From contig NZ_VFOK01000001.1 in the NCBI RefSeq assembly GCF_006716095.1, forward strand, positions 3,131,375 through 3,195,374: a stretch of 64,000 bases of DNA, given 5' to 3'. The stretch is from Barrientosiimonas humi. GTDB taxonomy: Bacteria; Actinomycetota; Actinomycetes; Actinomycetales; Dermatophilaceae. A model generated the notes under the pieces. The model was given only the letters and a program-made list of their open reading frames with translations, had not been told where the DNA came from and searched no databases. Every line of letters starts with the position of its first letter. The first letter of the stretch is position 1. Shown in pieces: positions 57,947-64,000 of this stretch. A program made the translations under genes and the position numbers.

Positions 57947-59110
57947 TCAGTCCGCGCGCTGCGGCGCCCGCAGCGCCAGCTCCCGGGCCGCGTCGGCGTA
58001 CGACAGTGCGCCGCTGCTGCTCGGGTCGTACGTCATCACGGTCTGCGCGTGGCTCGGCGCCTCGGAGATGCGCACGCTGCGCGGCACGGTCGTGCGCAGC
58101 ACCAGGTCGGGGAAGTGGTGGCGCACCTCGTCGGCGACCTGCGCGGACAGCCGGGTGCGCCCGTCGTACATCGTCATCAGGATCGTCGAGACGGCCAGGC
58201 CGGGGTTCAGGTGGGTCTGGATCATCTCGACGTTCTTCAGCAGCTGGCTCAGCCCCTCGAGCGCGTAGTACTCGCACTGGATGGGGATGAGCACCTCCTG
58301 GGCGGCCACGAACGCGTTGACCGTGAGCAGCCCCAGGCTCGGGGGGCAGTCGATGAAGACGTAGTCGTAGTCGCCCTGGCCGTCCGCGGCAGCCGCGGCC
58401 AGCGCGCGGGAGAGCCGCTGCTCGCGCGCCACCATCGAGACGAGCTCGATCTCCGCCCCGGCGAGGTCGATCGTGGCCGGCACGCAGAACAGGCCGGGCA
58501 CGTCGGGGCACTCCTGGACGACGTCCGCCAGCGACGCGCCCTCGACGAGCACGTCGTAGATCGACGGGACCTCGGCGTGGTGGTCGATGCCCAGCGCGGT
58601 GCTGGCGTTGCCCTGCGGGTCGGTGTCGATGACCAGCACCCGCAGCCCGGCCTGCGCGAGCGCGGCCGCGATGTTGACCGTGGTCGTGGTCTTGCCCACG
58701 CCGCCCTTCTGGTTCGCCACGGTCAGCACCCGCTGCGCGGCGGGCGCGGGCAGCTGCTCGACGGCGGGGCGGACGCGCGCCGGAGCGACGGGGGCCGACG
58801 CCGGGGGCTCGGAGTCGATGAGCTCGGCGACCGCGGCCTCCGCGTGCTCCGGACCGGACAGCGGCGCGGCCGCGACCTCTTCGTCGTCCGCTGCGACGGG
58901 AGCCGACGCGGCCTCCCCCGGGGCAGGTGTTTCACGGGAAACCACGGCGTCATCCTCCGCTGCGAACTGGGTGAGCATCGGCGAGTCGTCCGGCGTCACA
59001 CCCTGCCAGCCCAGCGGACTGGGGTCGCCCGGGAGGGCGGCGTGGCGGGCAGGACCGACGCCCTGCCAACCGACAGGAGTCGGCGTCACGGACTGCACGG
59101 GGTTGCTCAC
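57947..59110 (-). CDS. parA: Chromosome partitioning ATPase ParA
   Basis: The 387-residue ATPase has the deviant Walker A NQKGGVGKTTTTVNIAAALA (~134–153), VLVIDTDPQGNASTALG, and YDYVFIDCPPSLGLLTVNAF. It works with ParB to move origins. A ~125-residue N-terminal extension, acidic and Pro/Ala-rich, is longer than in most ParA proteins and begins with repeated GWQGV. The GTG start overlaps the rsmG stop by 4 bases. The gid–parA–parB order is conserved. Confidence 0.96.
   Translation of the reverse strand: MSNPVQSVTPTPVGWQGVGPARHAALPGDPSPLGWQGVTPDDSPMLTQFAAEDDAVVSRETPAPGEAASAPVAADDEEVAAAPLSGPEHAEAAVAELIDSEPPASAPVAPARVRPAVEQLPAPAAQRVLTVANQKGGVGKTTTTVNIAAALAQAGLRVLVIDTDPQGNASTALGIDHHAEVPSIYDVLVEGASLADVVQECPDVPGLFCVPATIDLAGAEIELVSMVAREQRLSRALAAAAADGQGDYDYVFIDCPPSLGLLTVNAFVAAQEVLIPIQCEYYALEGLSQLLKNVEMIQTHLNPGLAVSTILMTMYDGRTRLSAQVADEVRHHFPDLVLRTTVPRSVRISEAPSHAQTVMTYDPSSSGALSYADAARELALRAPQRAD
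58929..58942. promoter_or_regulatory. parS site 3
   Basis: GTTTCACGGGAAAC, one mismatch from consensus, lies inside the 5' part of parA. Confidence 0.65.
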
Positions 59111-59859
59111 TCTCCTCGACCTGGACGGGCCCGGCGCCGCTCGGCGCGACGGGCCTTCTTGCGGGCGGCGGTGCGGGCGGGACCGTCACCGACCGGCTGC
59201 CGCAGCTGGGGGGCGACACCGTCGAGCGTCAGCTCCACCACCGTGCTCGGCGGATCGAGCACGCCCTCACCGTAGGTCGCCACGCGCCGGTGCGCGACTC
59301 GGAGCCGGTCGAGGACCTCGGCGTCGGCCTCCAGCTCGCTCGCGGCGCGTTCGCCCTTCAACGCCACCATCCGCCCGTTGGGCCGCAGCAGCGGCAGCGA
59401 CAGGCGGGCCAGCTCGCCGAGCTGGGCGACGGCGCGCGAGGTGACCGCGTCGACGACGACCTCGCCCCAGGCGTTCTCGGCCTTGCGCTGCAGCACCGTC
59501 ACCTCCAGCCCCAGGTCGTGCACGACCTCGCTGAGCCAGCGGGTGCGGCGCTCGAGCGGCTCGACCAGGGTCACCCGCAGGTCGGGCCGCGCGATGGCCA
59601 GCACCATGCCGGGAAGCCCGGCGCCGCTGCCGACGTCCGCCACGGTGGCGTCCGGACCGAAGGCCGGGGCGATGACCGCGCAGTTCAGGACGTGCCGGTC
59701 CCACAGCCGCGGCACTTCCCGCGGCCCGATCAGGCCGTGCTGCACCCCGGTCGTCTCGAGGAAGCGGACGTACGCCGTCGCCAGCTCGAGCCGGTCCCCG
59801 AAGATGCGCGCGGCGACCTCGGGCGGCTGACCCGAGGGAGAGGCGTCAGCCTGTTCCAC
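59107..59859 (-). CDS. rsmG: 16S rRNA (guanine-N7) methyltransferase RsmG
   Basis: This 250-residue enzyme methylates G527 of 16S rRNA using SAM. Motif I VADVGSGAGLPGMVLAIARP and VTLVEPLERRTRWLSEV are diagnostic, with DAVTSRAVAQLGELARL. A basic C-terminal tail (AARKKARRAERRRARP) extends beyond the family norm. The GTG start at 59859 is embedded in parS site 4. It is translationally coupled to parA. Confidence 0.97.
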   Translation of the reverse strand: MEQADASPSGQPPEVAARIFGDRLELATAYVRFLETTGVQHGLIGPREVPRLWDRHVLNCAVIAPAFGPDATVADVGSGAGLPGMVLAIARPDLRVTLVEPLERRTRWLSEVVHDLGLEVTVLQRKAENAWGEVVVDAVTSRAVAQLGELARLSLPLLRPNGRMVALKGERAASELEADAEVLDRLRVAHRRVATYGEGVLDPPSTVVELTLDGVAPQLRQPVGDGPARTAARKKARRAERRRARPGRGE

Positions 59860-59866
59860 GTGAAAC
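59853..59866. promoter_or_regulatory. parS site 4 overlapping the rsmG start codon
   Basis: GTTCCACGTGAAAC, one mismatch from consensus. The GTG start of rsmG (59859–59857) lies within it. Confidence 0.7.
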
Positions 59867-59876
59867 GCAGGCTCGC

Positions 59877-60620
59877 TCAGGCGGGGAGGACCACGACGTA
59901 GCGCCGCGGCTCGGCACCCTCGGACTCCGAGGTCAGCCCGGCGGCGAGCACGGCGTCGTGCACGACCTTGCGCTCGAAGGCGCTCATCGGCTCCAGCGAG
60001 CGGCGCTCACCGGTCTCCTTGACCTCGTCGATGACGACCCGGGCGCTCTCCACCAGGTCGGCGCGACGCTGGGCGCGGTGACCCGCGACGTCCAGCATCA
60101 GGCGCGAGCGCTCGCCGGTCTCGGCCTGCACCGCGAGCCGGGTCAGCTCCTGCAGGGCCTCGAGCACGGCACCGCCCTGGCCGACCAGCCGGCGCGGGAC
60201 GCGCCCCTCGTCGCTGTCGACGATGGCCACGGCGGCGCGGTCGCCCTCGATGTCGACGTCGAGGTCGCCGTCGAGATCAGCGATGTCCAGCAGCGTCTCC
60301 AGGAAGTCGGCAGCAACCTCTCCTTCGCGCTCCAGGTGCTCCTTGCGGGAGGACGGGCCGCCCTCGCCCCGCTCGGACGCGGCGGCCGCGGTCTGGTCAT
60401 CGCCGGTCTGGTCATCGCCGGTCTGGTCGTCCTCGTCAGCGGCGGAGGACTCGTCGGCCTCGTCACCGGCTGCGGCGTCGCTCGAGGCGATCGACTCGAC
60501 CGGCTCGGTGGGTGCCGCGCTCTCGCGGGGCTCGGCGGCCTCCGGGGCGTCGGTGGCCTCGGCGGGCTGCGGCACCTCCTGCGGCTCGGTCTCGGTCGAG
60601 GCGTCGTTCTGCTGCGTCAT
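59877..60620 (-). CDS. jag: Jag/KhpB-type RNA-binding protein (KH-R3H)
   Basis: The 247-residue protein has an acidic, low-complexity N-terminus (~1–85) including a DDQTGDDQTGDD repeat, a KH-like domain (RRLVGQGGAVLEALQELTRL) and an R3H domain (GERRSLEPMSAFERKVVHDA). It binds RNA and is linked to cell elongation control in Gram-positive bacteria. It lies between yidC and rsmG in the conserved origin cluster, 76 bases after yidC. The Jag_N domain typical of Firmicutes is absent, as in other actinobacteria. Confidence 0.93.
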   Translation of the reverse strand: MTQQNDASTETEPQEVPQPAEATDAPEAAEPRESAAPTEPVESIASSDAAAGDEADESSAADEDDQTGDDQTGDDQTAAAASERGEGGPSSRKEHLEREGEVAADFLETLLDIADLDGDLDVDIEGDRAAVAIVDSDEGRVPRRLVGQGGAVLEALQELTRLAVQAETGERSRLMLDVAGHRAQRRADLVESARVVIDEVKETGERRSLEPMSAFERKVVHDAVLAAGLTSESEGAEPRRYVVVLPA

Positions 60621-60696
60621 GCGGTTGCTCCGGAACGGGTCGGGCGGCCACCACGGGGTGCGGGCCGCTGCGGGACGTGGCTGGTGGGGTGCGGCG

Positions 60697-61695
60697 CTAG
60701 CGCTTGCGCTTGGGCTTGTTGCGCTTGGGCTGCACTCGTTGTCCGCTCGTCTTGCCGGCCTGGGTGCCGGCGGCGGTGGCCTTGCCGGGCGTCGCGGTCG
60801 GCTGCGCGGGGGTCTCGTCGGCGGCGGGCAGACCGGGCACGGTCTCCTTCTTGGTCACCTTGCCCTTGGCGCGGTTGCGCGCCTCGAGGGCCTTCTCGGC
60901 CTCCGAGCCGGGCGCCGGCATGCGACGGATGACGTAGAACTGCTGACCCATCGACCAGATGTTGGTGACGAGCCAGTAGATGAGCACACCGATGGGGAAG
61001 TTCGGGCCGGTCACGAAGAAGACCAGCGGCATGGCGTACATGATGATCTTCTGCTGCTTGGCCATCGGGTTGTCGAGGGCCGCGGCCGGCATGTTCTTCA
61101 TCATCAGCTGTCGCTGGGTGAGGAACATCGTGACCGACATCAGGATGATCAGGACGACCGTGACGATCTTGGTCGAGGCGCCCTCGCTGTTCAGGAACGA
61201 GCTGGACAGCTGGGCCCCGAACAGGGTGGAGCTCTCGGCCTGGGCGGCGAGCTCCTGGGTGAGCGGGCCGATGCCCTCCCGGCGCCCCTCGGCCATCGCC
61301 GGCAGGTTGTTGAGGACGCGGAACAGCGCGAAGAAGAACGGGCTCTGCAGCAGGATCGGGAGGCAGGAGCCGAACGGGTTGGTGCCCGTCCGCTTGTAGA
61401 GCTCCATCGTCTCCTCAGTCATCTTCTGACGAGACTCGGCGTCCTTCTTGCCCTTGTACTTCGCCTGAATCTTCTGCATCTCCGGCTGGATGAGCTGCAT
61501 CCGCCGGGAGGACTTGATCTGCTTGACGAACAGCGGGATCAGCAGGATGCGCAGGACGATGACCAGCCCGACGATCGACAGCGCCCAGGTCCAGCCGGAG
61601 TCCTCGGGCATCCCCACGGCCGTGAAGACCGCGTGGAAGCCCACCATCACGACGGCGACGAACCATTCGAGCGGGAAGAGCAGGGTGTCGAGCAT
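60697..61695 (-). CDS. yidC: Membrane protein insertase YidC
   Basis: This 332-residue Oxa1-family protein inserts membrane proteins. It shows five-helix topology with VLRILLIPLFVKQIKSSRRM, a cytoplasmic coiled loop (QPEMQKIQAKYKGKKDAESR), PFGSCLPILLQSPFFFALFR and FPIGVLIYWLVTNIWSMGQQ. The C-terminal tail is basic (QRVQPKRNKPKRKR), typical for ribosome contact. ATG 61695 has GAGGAA just upstream. Confidence 0.97.
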   Translation of the reverse strand: MLDTLLFPLEWFVAVVMVGFHAVFTAVGMPEDSGWTWALSIVGLVIVLRILLIPLFVKQIKSSRRMQLIQPEMQKIQAKYKGKKDAESRQKMTEETMELYKRTGTNPFGSCLPILLQSPFFFALFRVLNNLPAMAEGRREGIGPLTQELAAQAESSTLFGAQLSSSFLNSEGASTKIVTVVLIILMSVTMFLTQRQLMMKNMPAAALDNPMAKQQKIIMYAMPLVFFVTGPNFPIGVLIYWLVTNIWSMGQQFYVIRRMPAPGSEAEKALEARNRAKGKVTKKETVPGLPAADETPAQPTATPGKATAAGTQAGKTSGQRVQPKRNKPKRKR

Positions 61696-61702
61696 GTGTT
61701 CC

Positions 61703-62002
61703 TCAGGCGGTAGTTCCCGGCCCGGTGGCCGGGTCGGACGGACGGACCCGCGGGGCGGGCGGTGGAACGTGGTCGACGCCACCCGGGTTCCACGGGTGGC
61801 AGCGCAGCAGCCGCCGGACAGCCAGGTAGCCGCCACGGAACAGCCCGTGGCGACGCAGCGCGGTCACGGCGTACGCCGAGCAGCTCGGCGTGAACCGGCA
61901 GCTGGGCGGGGTCATCGGCGAGACGAATCGCTGGTATCCGCGGATCAGCCAGATCAGCGGCGTCGCCAGCCAGACGAGCAGGCTGCGCGGTTCGGTGCTC
62001 AT
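61703..62002 (-). CDS. yidD: Membrane protein insertion efficiency factor YidD
   Basis: The 99-residue protein has the full YidD signature: [20 protein letters not shown] followed by [15 protein letters not shown] and [13 protein letters not shown], with three conserved Cys. It assists YidC. Its ATG overlaps the rnpA stop (ATGA), and yidC follows after 7 bases. Confidence 0.97.
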   Translation of the reverse strand: MSTEPRSLLVWLATPLIWLIRGYQRFVSPMTPPSCRFTPSCSAYAVTALRRHGLFRGGYLAVRRLLRCHPWNPGGVDHVPPPAPRVRPSDPATGPGTTA

Positions 62003-62409
62003 GAGCCGACCCGGGCCGGTCGGGCCCGACGCAGGGCGGTCGGAAGCAGCCGGTCCAACTCGGCTCCCAGCGCCGCGGAGTCGGCGAGCCCCGCCTCCGG
62101 CTGAGCCCGCACCACGACGTCGGTGCCGGCCGGCAGGTCGGCCAGCCGGGCGGCCATCAGGTGCCGCAGCCGGCGCCGGGTGCGGTTGCGCACGACGGCG
62201 TTGCCCACGGCCTTGGAGACGACGAAGCCGACGCGCGGCGCATCCGGTGCGGATGCGTCCGACGCGTCGGACTCGGCGTGGGTCACCAGGTGCAGGACCA
62301 GCAGGTCGCCTCCGGCGCGGCCGCTCGGCAGGCGCGCCGCGTCTCGCCGACCGCGCAGCACCGTGCGGAACTGGTCAGGTCGTCGGAGGCGGTGCGCCGA
62401 GGGCAGCAC
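61999..62409 (-). CDS. rnpA: Ribonuclease P protein component
   Basis: The 136-residue protein contains the RNR signature [20 protein letters not shown], with [20 protein letters not shown] at the N-terminus. It helps RNase P RNA cleave pre-tRNA 5' ends. A ~15-residue Asp/Ala/Ser stretch ([13 protein letters not shown]) is an unusual insertion. GTG 62409 is chosen because it gives the normal VLPSAHRL start, although no strong ribosome site precedes it. It lies 44 bases after rpmH. Confidence 0.94.
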   Translation of the reverse strand: MLPSAHRLRRPDQFRTVLRGRRDAARLPSGRAGGDLLVLHLVTHAESDASDASAPDAPRVGFVVSKAVGNAVVRNRTRRRLRHLMAARLADLPAGTDVVVRAQPEAGLADSAALGAELDRLLPTALRRARPARVGS

Positions 62410-62453
62410 GTCGAGGCGAGGCTCGGGGCGCGGGGTGCGCGCGACGAGCCGGC

Positions 62454-62591
62454 TCAGGCCGACAGCTTGGAGCGGCCCTTGGACCGGCGCGAGGCCAGGA
62501 TGGCGCGGCCCGCGCGGGTGCGCATGCGCAGGCGGAAGCCGTGCTTCTTGGCGCGGCGGCGGTTGTTCGGCTGGAAGGTGCGCTTGCTCAA
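62454..62591 (-). CDS. rpmH: Ribosomal protein bL34
   Basis: The 45-residue protein [20 protein letters not shown] followed by [19 protein letters not shown] is an unmistakable bL34. The start is TTG at 62591, with GGAGA 6 bases upstream. TTG for a ribosomal protein is uncommon but fits here because no ATG or GTG is nearby in frame. It starts the rpmH–rnpA–yidD–yidC–jag–rsmG–parA–parB gene run. Confidence 0.97.
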   Translation of the reverse strand: MSKRTFQPNNRRRAKKHGFRLRMRTRAGRAILASRRSKGRSKLSA

Positions 62592-63081
62592 CGTCGTCTC
62601 CGGTGTCGATCGGCAGGCGGGCTGCCTGCGGTAGGTCTGCACGGGCGGGGCCCGAGCGGCTGCGCAGCCGCTGTCGTAGGCCCACGGGCCGCCCCGCACC
62701 GGGACGCGGGACGACGCGAGGCCGACCAGCACGATGTGGGCGAACGCATGAGCATGCGAGAGCGGCCGCGACGAGCACGGCTGATTCAGGGTACGGTCCG
62801 CCGTCAACGCCGGTCAAACCGCGCGGACCCTCGCGCTAGTCGAGTTCCCGGGCCCCGTCAGCGCGACACGCCGACGAACGCGAAAAAAGTCAGGGCTCAT
62901 GTTGCCGCGGCCCGAGCAAGGTTGTTACCTTCGGCCCTTCCGGTCAGCGCACCGTCCCCGCACCCCTCGACCCTCGGGGTGCGCCATGCACAGTCTGTGG
63001 ATAAGTTTGTGGACAGGCGTGCCGTTCTGTCGTGGCCTGCCGGTCGAGCTCCAGCAGTCGTGAGAAGAGGAACAGGGGCAC
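62592..63081. other. rpmH–dnaA intergenic region with two DnaA boxes
   Basis: This 490-bp region between divergent rpmH and dnaA must hold both promoters. It has one perfect DnaA box TGTGGATAA (62996–63004) and a near match TGTGGACAG (63008–63016), 66 bases or more before dnaA. Two boxes are too few for the full origin, which in actinobacteria usually lies between dnaA and dnaN, beyond the window. These probably autoregulate dnaA. Confidence 0.75.
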
Positions 63082-64000
63082 GTGAGCGACGAGCAGCCAG
63101 ATCTGGCGCATGTGTGGCACTCCACGTTGCTCCTCCTCGACGAGGCCGGGCTCCCCGCCCGTGACCGCGCCATCCTGCGGCTGACCCGCCTGGTCGGGGT
63201 CGTCGACAAGACCGCGCTGCTCGCGGTGCCGTTCGACCACACCAAGGACGTCATCGAGCAGAGCCTGCGCGAGTCGGTCACCACCCACCTCGGCCAACAG
63301 CTCGGCCGTGACGTGCACCTCGCCGTGGCCGTCGACCCCCAGCTGCGCGCCGCCGTCGAGGACGAGGCGGTCGTGGAGTCCGGGGAGGACCTCGACGAGG
63401 TCGAGCAGCCCGCGCTCAGCGACAGCCTCGCCGAGCAGGCCCCCAGCCGCGAGCCCGCGCCCCGAGCCCCGGCGACCACCTCGCCGGCCGACGCGATGGG
63501 CGACTCCCGGCTGAACCCGAAGTACACCTTCGACACCTTCGTCATCGGCGCCGGCAACCGGTTCGCCCACGCCGCGGCGTTCGCCGTCGCCGAGCTGCCG
63601 GCGAAGTCGTACAACCCGCTTTTCGTCTACGGCGGCAGCGGGCTGGGCAAGACCCACCTGCTGCACGCCATCGGCCACTACGTGCGCAACCTCTACCCCC
63701 ACCTGCGGGTGCGCTACGTGAACTCCGAGGAGTTCACGAACGACTTCATCAACTCGGTGAAGGACGGCAAGGCGGCCAACTTCCAGAAGCGCTACCGCGA
63801 CGACGTCGACGTGCTGCTCATCGACGACATCCAGTTCATGCAGCGCAAGGACGGCACGCAGGAGGAGTTCTTCCACACGTTCAACGCGCTGCACAACAGC
63901 GACAAGCAGATCGTGCTGACCAGCGACCAGTCGCCCAAGAACCTCTCCGGCTTCGCCGACCGGCTCCGCTCGCGCTTCCTGTGGGGGCTGCAGACCGACG
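63082..64000 (+). CDS. dnaA: Chromosomal replication initiator DnaA (truncated by window end)
   Basis: The first 306 residues are present. Domain I ([13 protein letters not shown] start), a variable acidic domain II (~90–140), and domain III with [20 protein letters not shown], Walker [16 protein letters not shown] and Walker [12 protein letters not shown] are seen, followed by [19 protein letters not shown]. It opens the origin for replication. GTG 63082 is used because a purine-rich AAGAGGAACAGGGG precedes it and it gives the usual DnaA N-terminus. The rest of domain III and DNA-binding domain IV lie beyond the window. Confidence 0.97.
   Translation, partial: MSDEQPDLAHVWHSTLLLLDEAGLPARDRAILRLTRLVGVVDKTALLAVPFDHTKDVIEQSLRESVTTHLGQQLGRDVHLAVAVDPQLRAAVEDEAVVESGEDLDEVEQPALSDSLAEQAPSREPAPRAPATTSPADAMGDSRLNPKYTFDTFVIGAGNRFAHAAAFAVAELPAKSYNPLFVYGGSGLGKTHLLHAIGHYVRNLYPHLRVRYVNSEEFTNDFINSVKDGKAANFQKRYRDDVDVLLIDDIQFMQRKDGTQEEFFHTFNALHNSDKQIVLTSDQSPKNLSGFADRLRSRFLWGLQTD

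Noticed and set aside
62592-63081. rpmH–dnaA region as the complete replication origin
   Set aside because: Only two DnaA boxes and no AT-rich unwinding tract were seen; the dnaA–dnaN gap, the usual place, is outside the window.

Overview
The window is a high-GC actinobacterial chromosome segment ending inside dnaA. Gene content and order (rpmH–rnpA–yidD–yidC–jag–rsmG–parA–parB, sigM–trxB–trxA, pcnA–NUDIX–DUF6049–murJ, and dnaB–rplI–rpsR–ssb–rpsF–GT87–ponA–padR–ino1) match the origin-proximal regions of Mycobacterium and Micrococcales. The frequent GTG/TTG starts and short intergenic repeats suggest a member of Micrococcales (Dermatophilaceae/Intrasporangiaceae type). That placement is inferred from layout, not from a search.

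Region 1 (1–10.4 kb) is accessory: a chimeric gene remnant, a DUF4262 gene, a 34-repeat CRISPR array, and a five-gene cas operon on the minus strand (cas3, csb3-like, cas6e-like, csb1, csb2). The effector genes are of subtype I-G (formerly I-U). The repeats (28 bp, 61-bp period) and the stand-alone processing nuclease look like subtype I-E. No cas1, cas2 or cas4 is present. This hybrid locus is the most unusual item in the window.

Region 2 (10.9–36.5 kb) holds dnaB with an intein, a cluster of DnaA-box-like sequences, and a seven-gene operon (sigK, rskA, FAD oxidoreductase, DUF1365, two cyclopropane-fatty-acid-synthase-like methyltransferases, DUF1295), probably modifying membrane fatty acids under sigma-K control. 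It continues with an MFS exporter behind a SoxR-type box, a SAM methyltransferase, two paralogous secreted peptidoglycan hydrolases, a MATE exporter, the rplI–rpsR–ssb–rpsF cluster, a GT87 mannosyltransferase-like protein, penicillin-binding protein PonA, PadR–Ino1 and an HchA homologue.

Region 3 (36.5–42.2 kb) has an SMR exporter–TetR pair and a divergent TetR controlling an amine oxidase–universal stress protein–amino acid permease operon.

Region 4 (42.2–64 kb) is the conserved origin flank: pcnA, NUDIX, DUF6049, murJ, a pseudokinase, sigM and its anti-sigma factor, trxB–trxA, a GNAT and an asparagine-synthase-like gene, then parB–parA–rsmG–jag–yidC–yidD–rnpA–rpmH and the start of dnaA. 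Four parS-like sites sit between 55.9 and 59.9 kb. Two dispersed palindromic repeat families punctuate regions 2–4. I saw no rRNA or tRNA gene.
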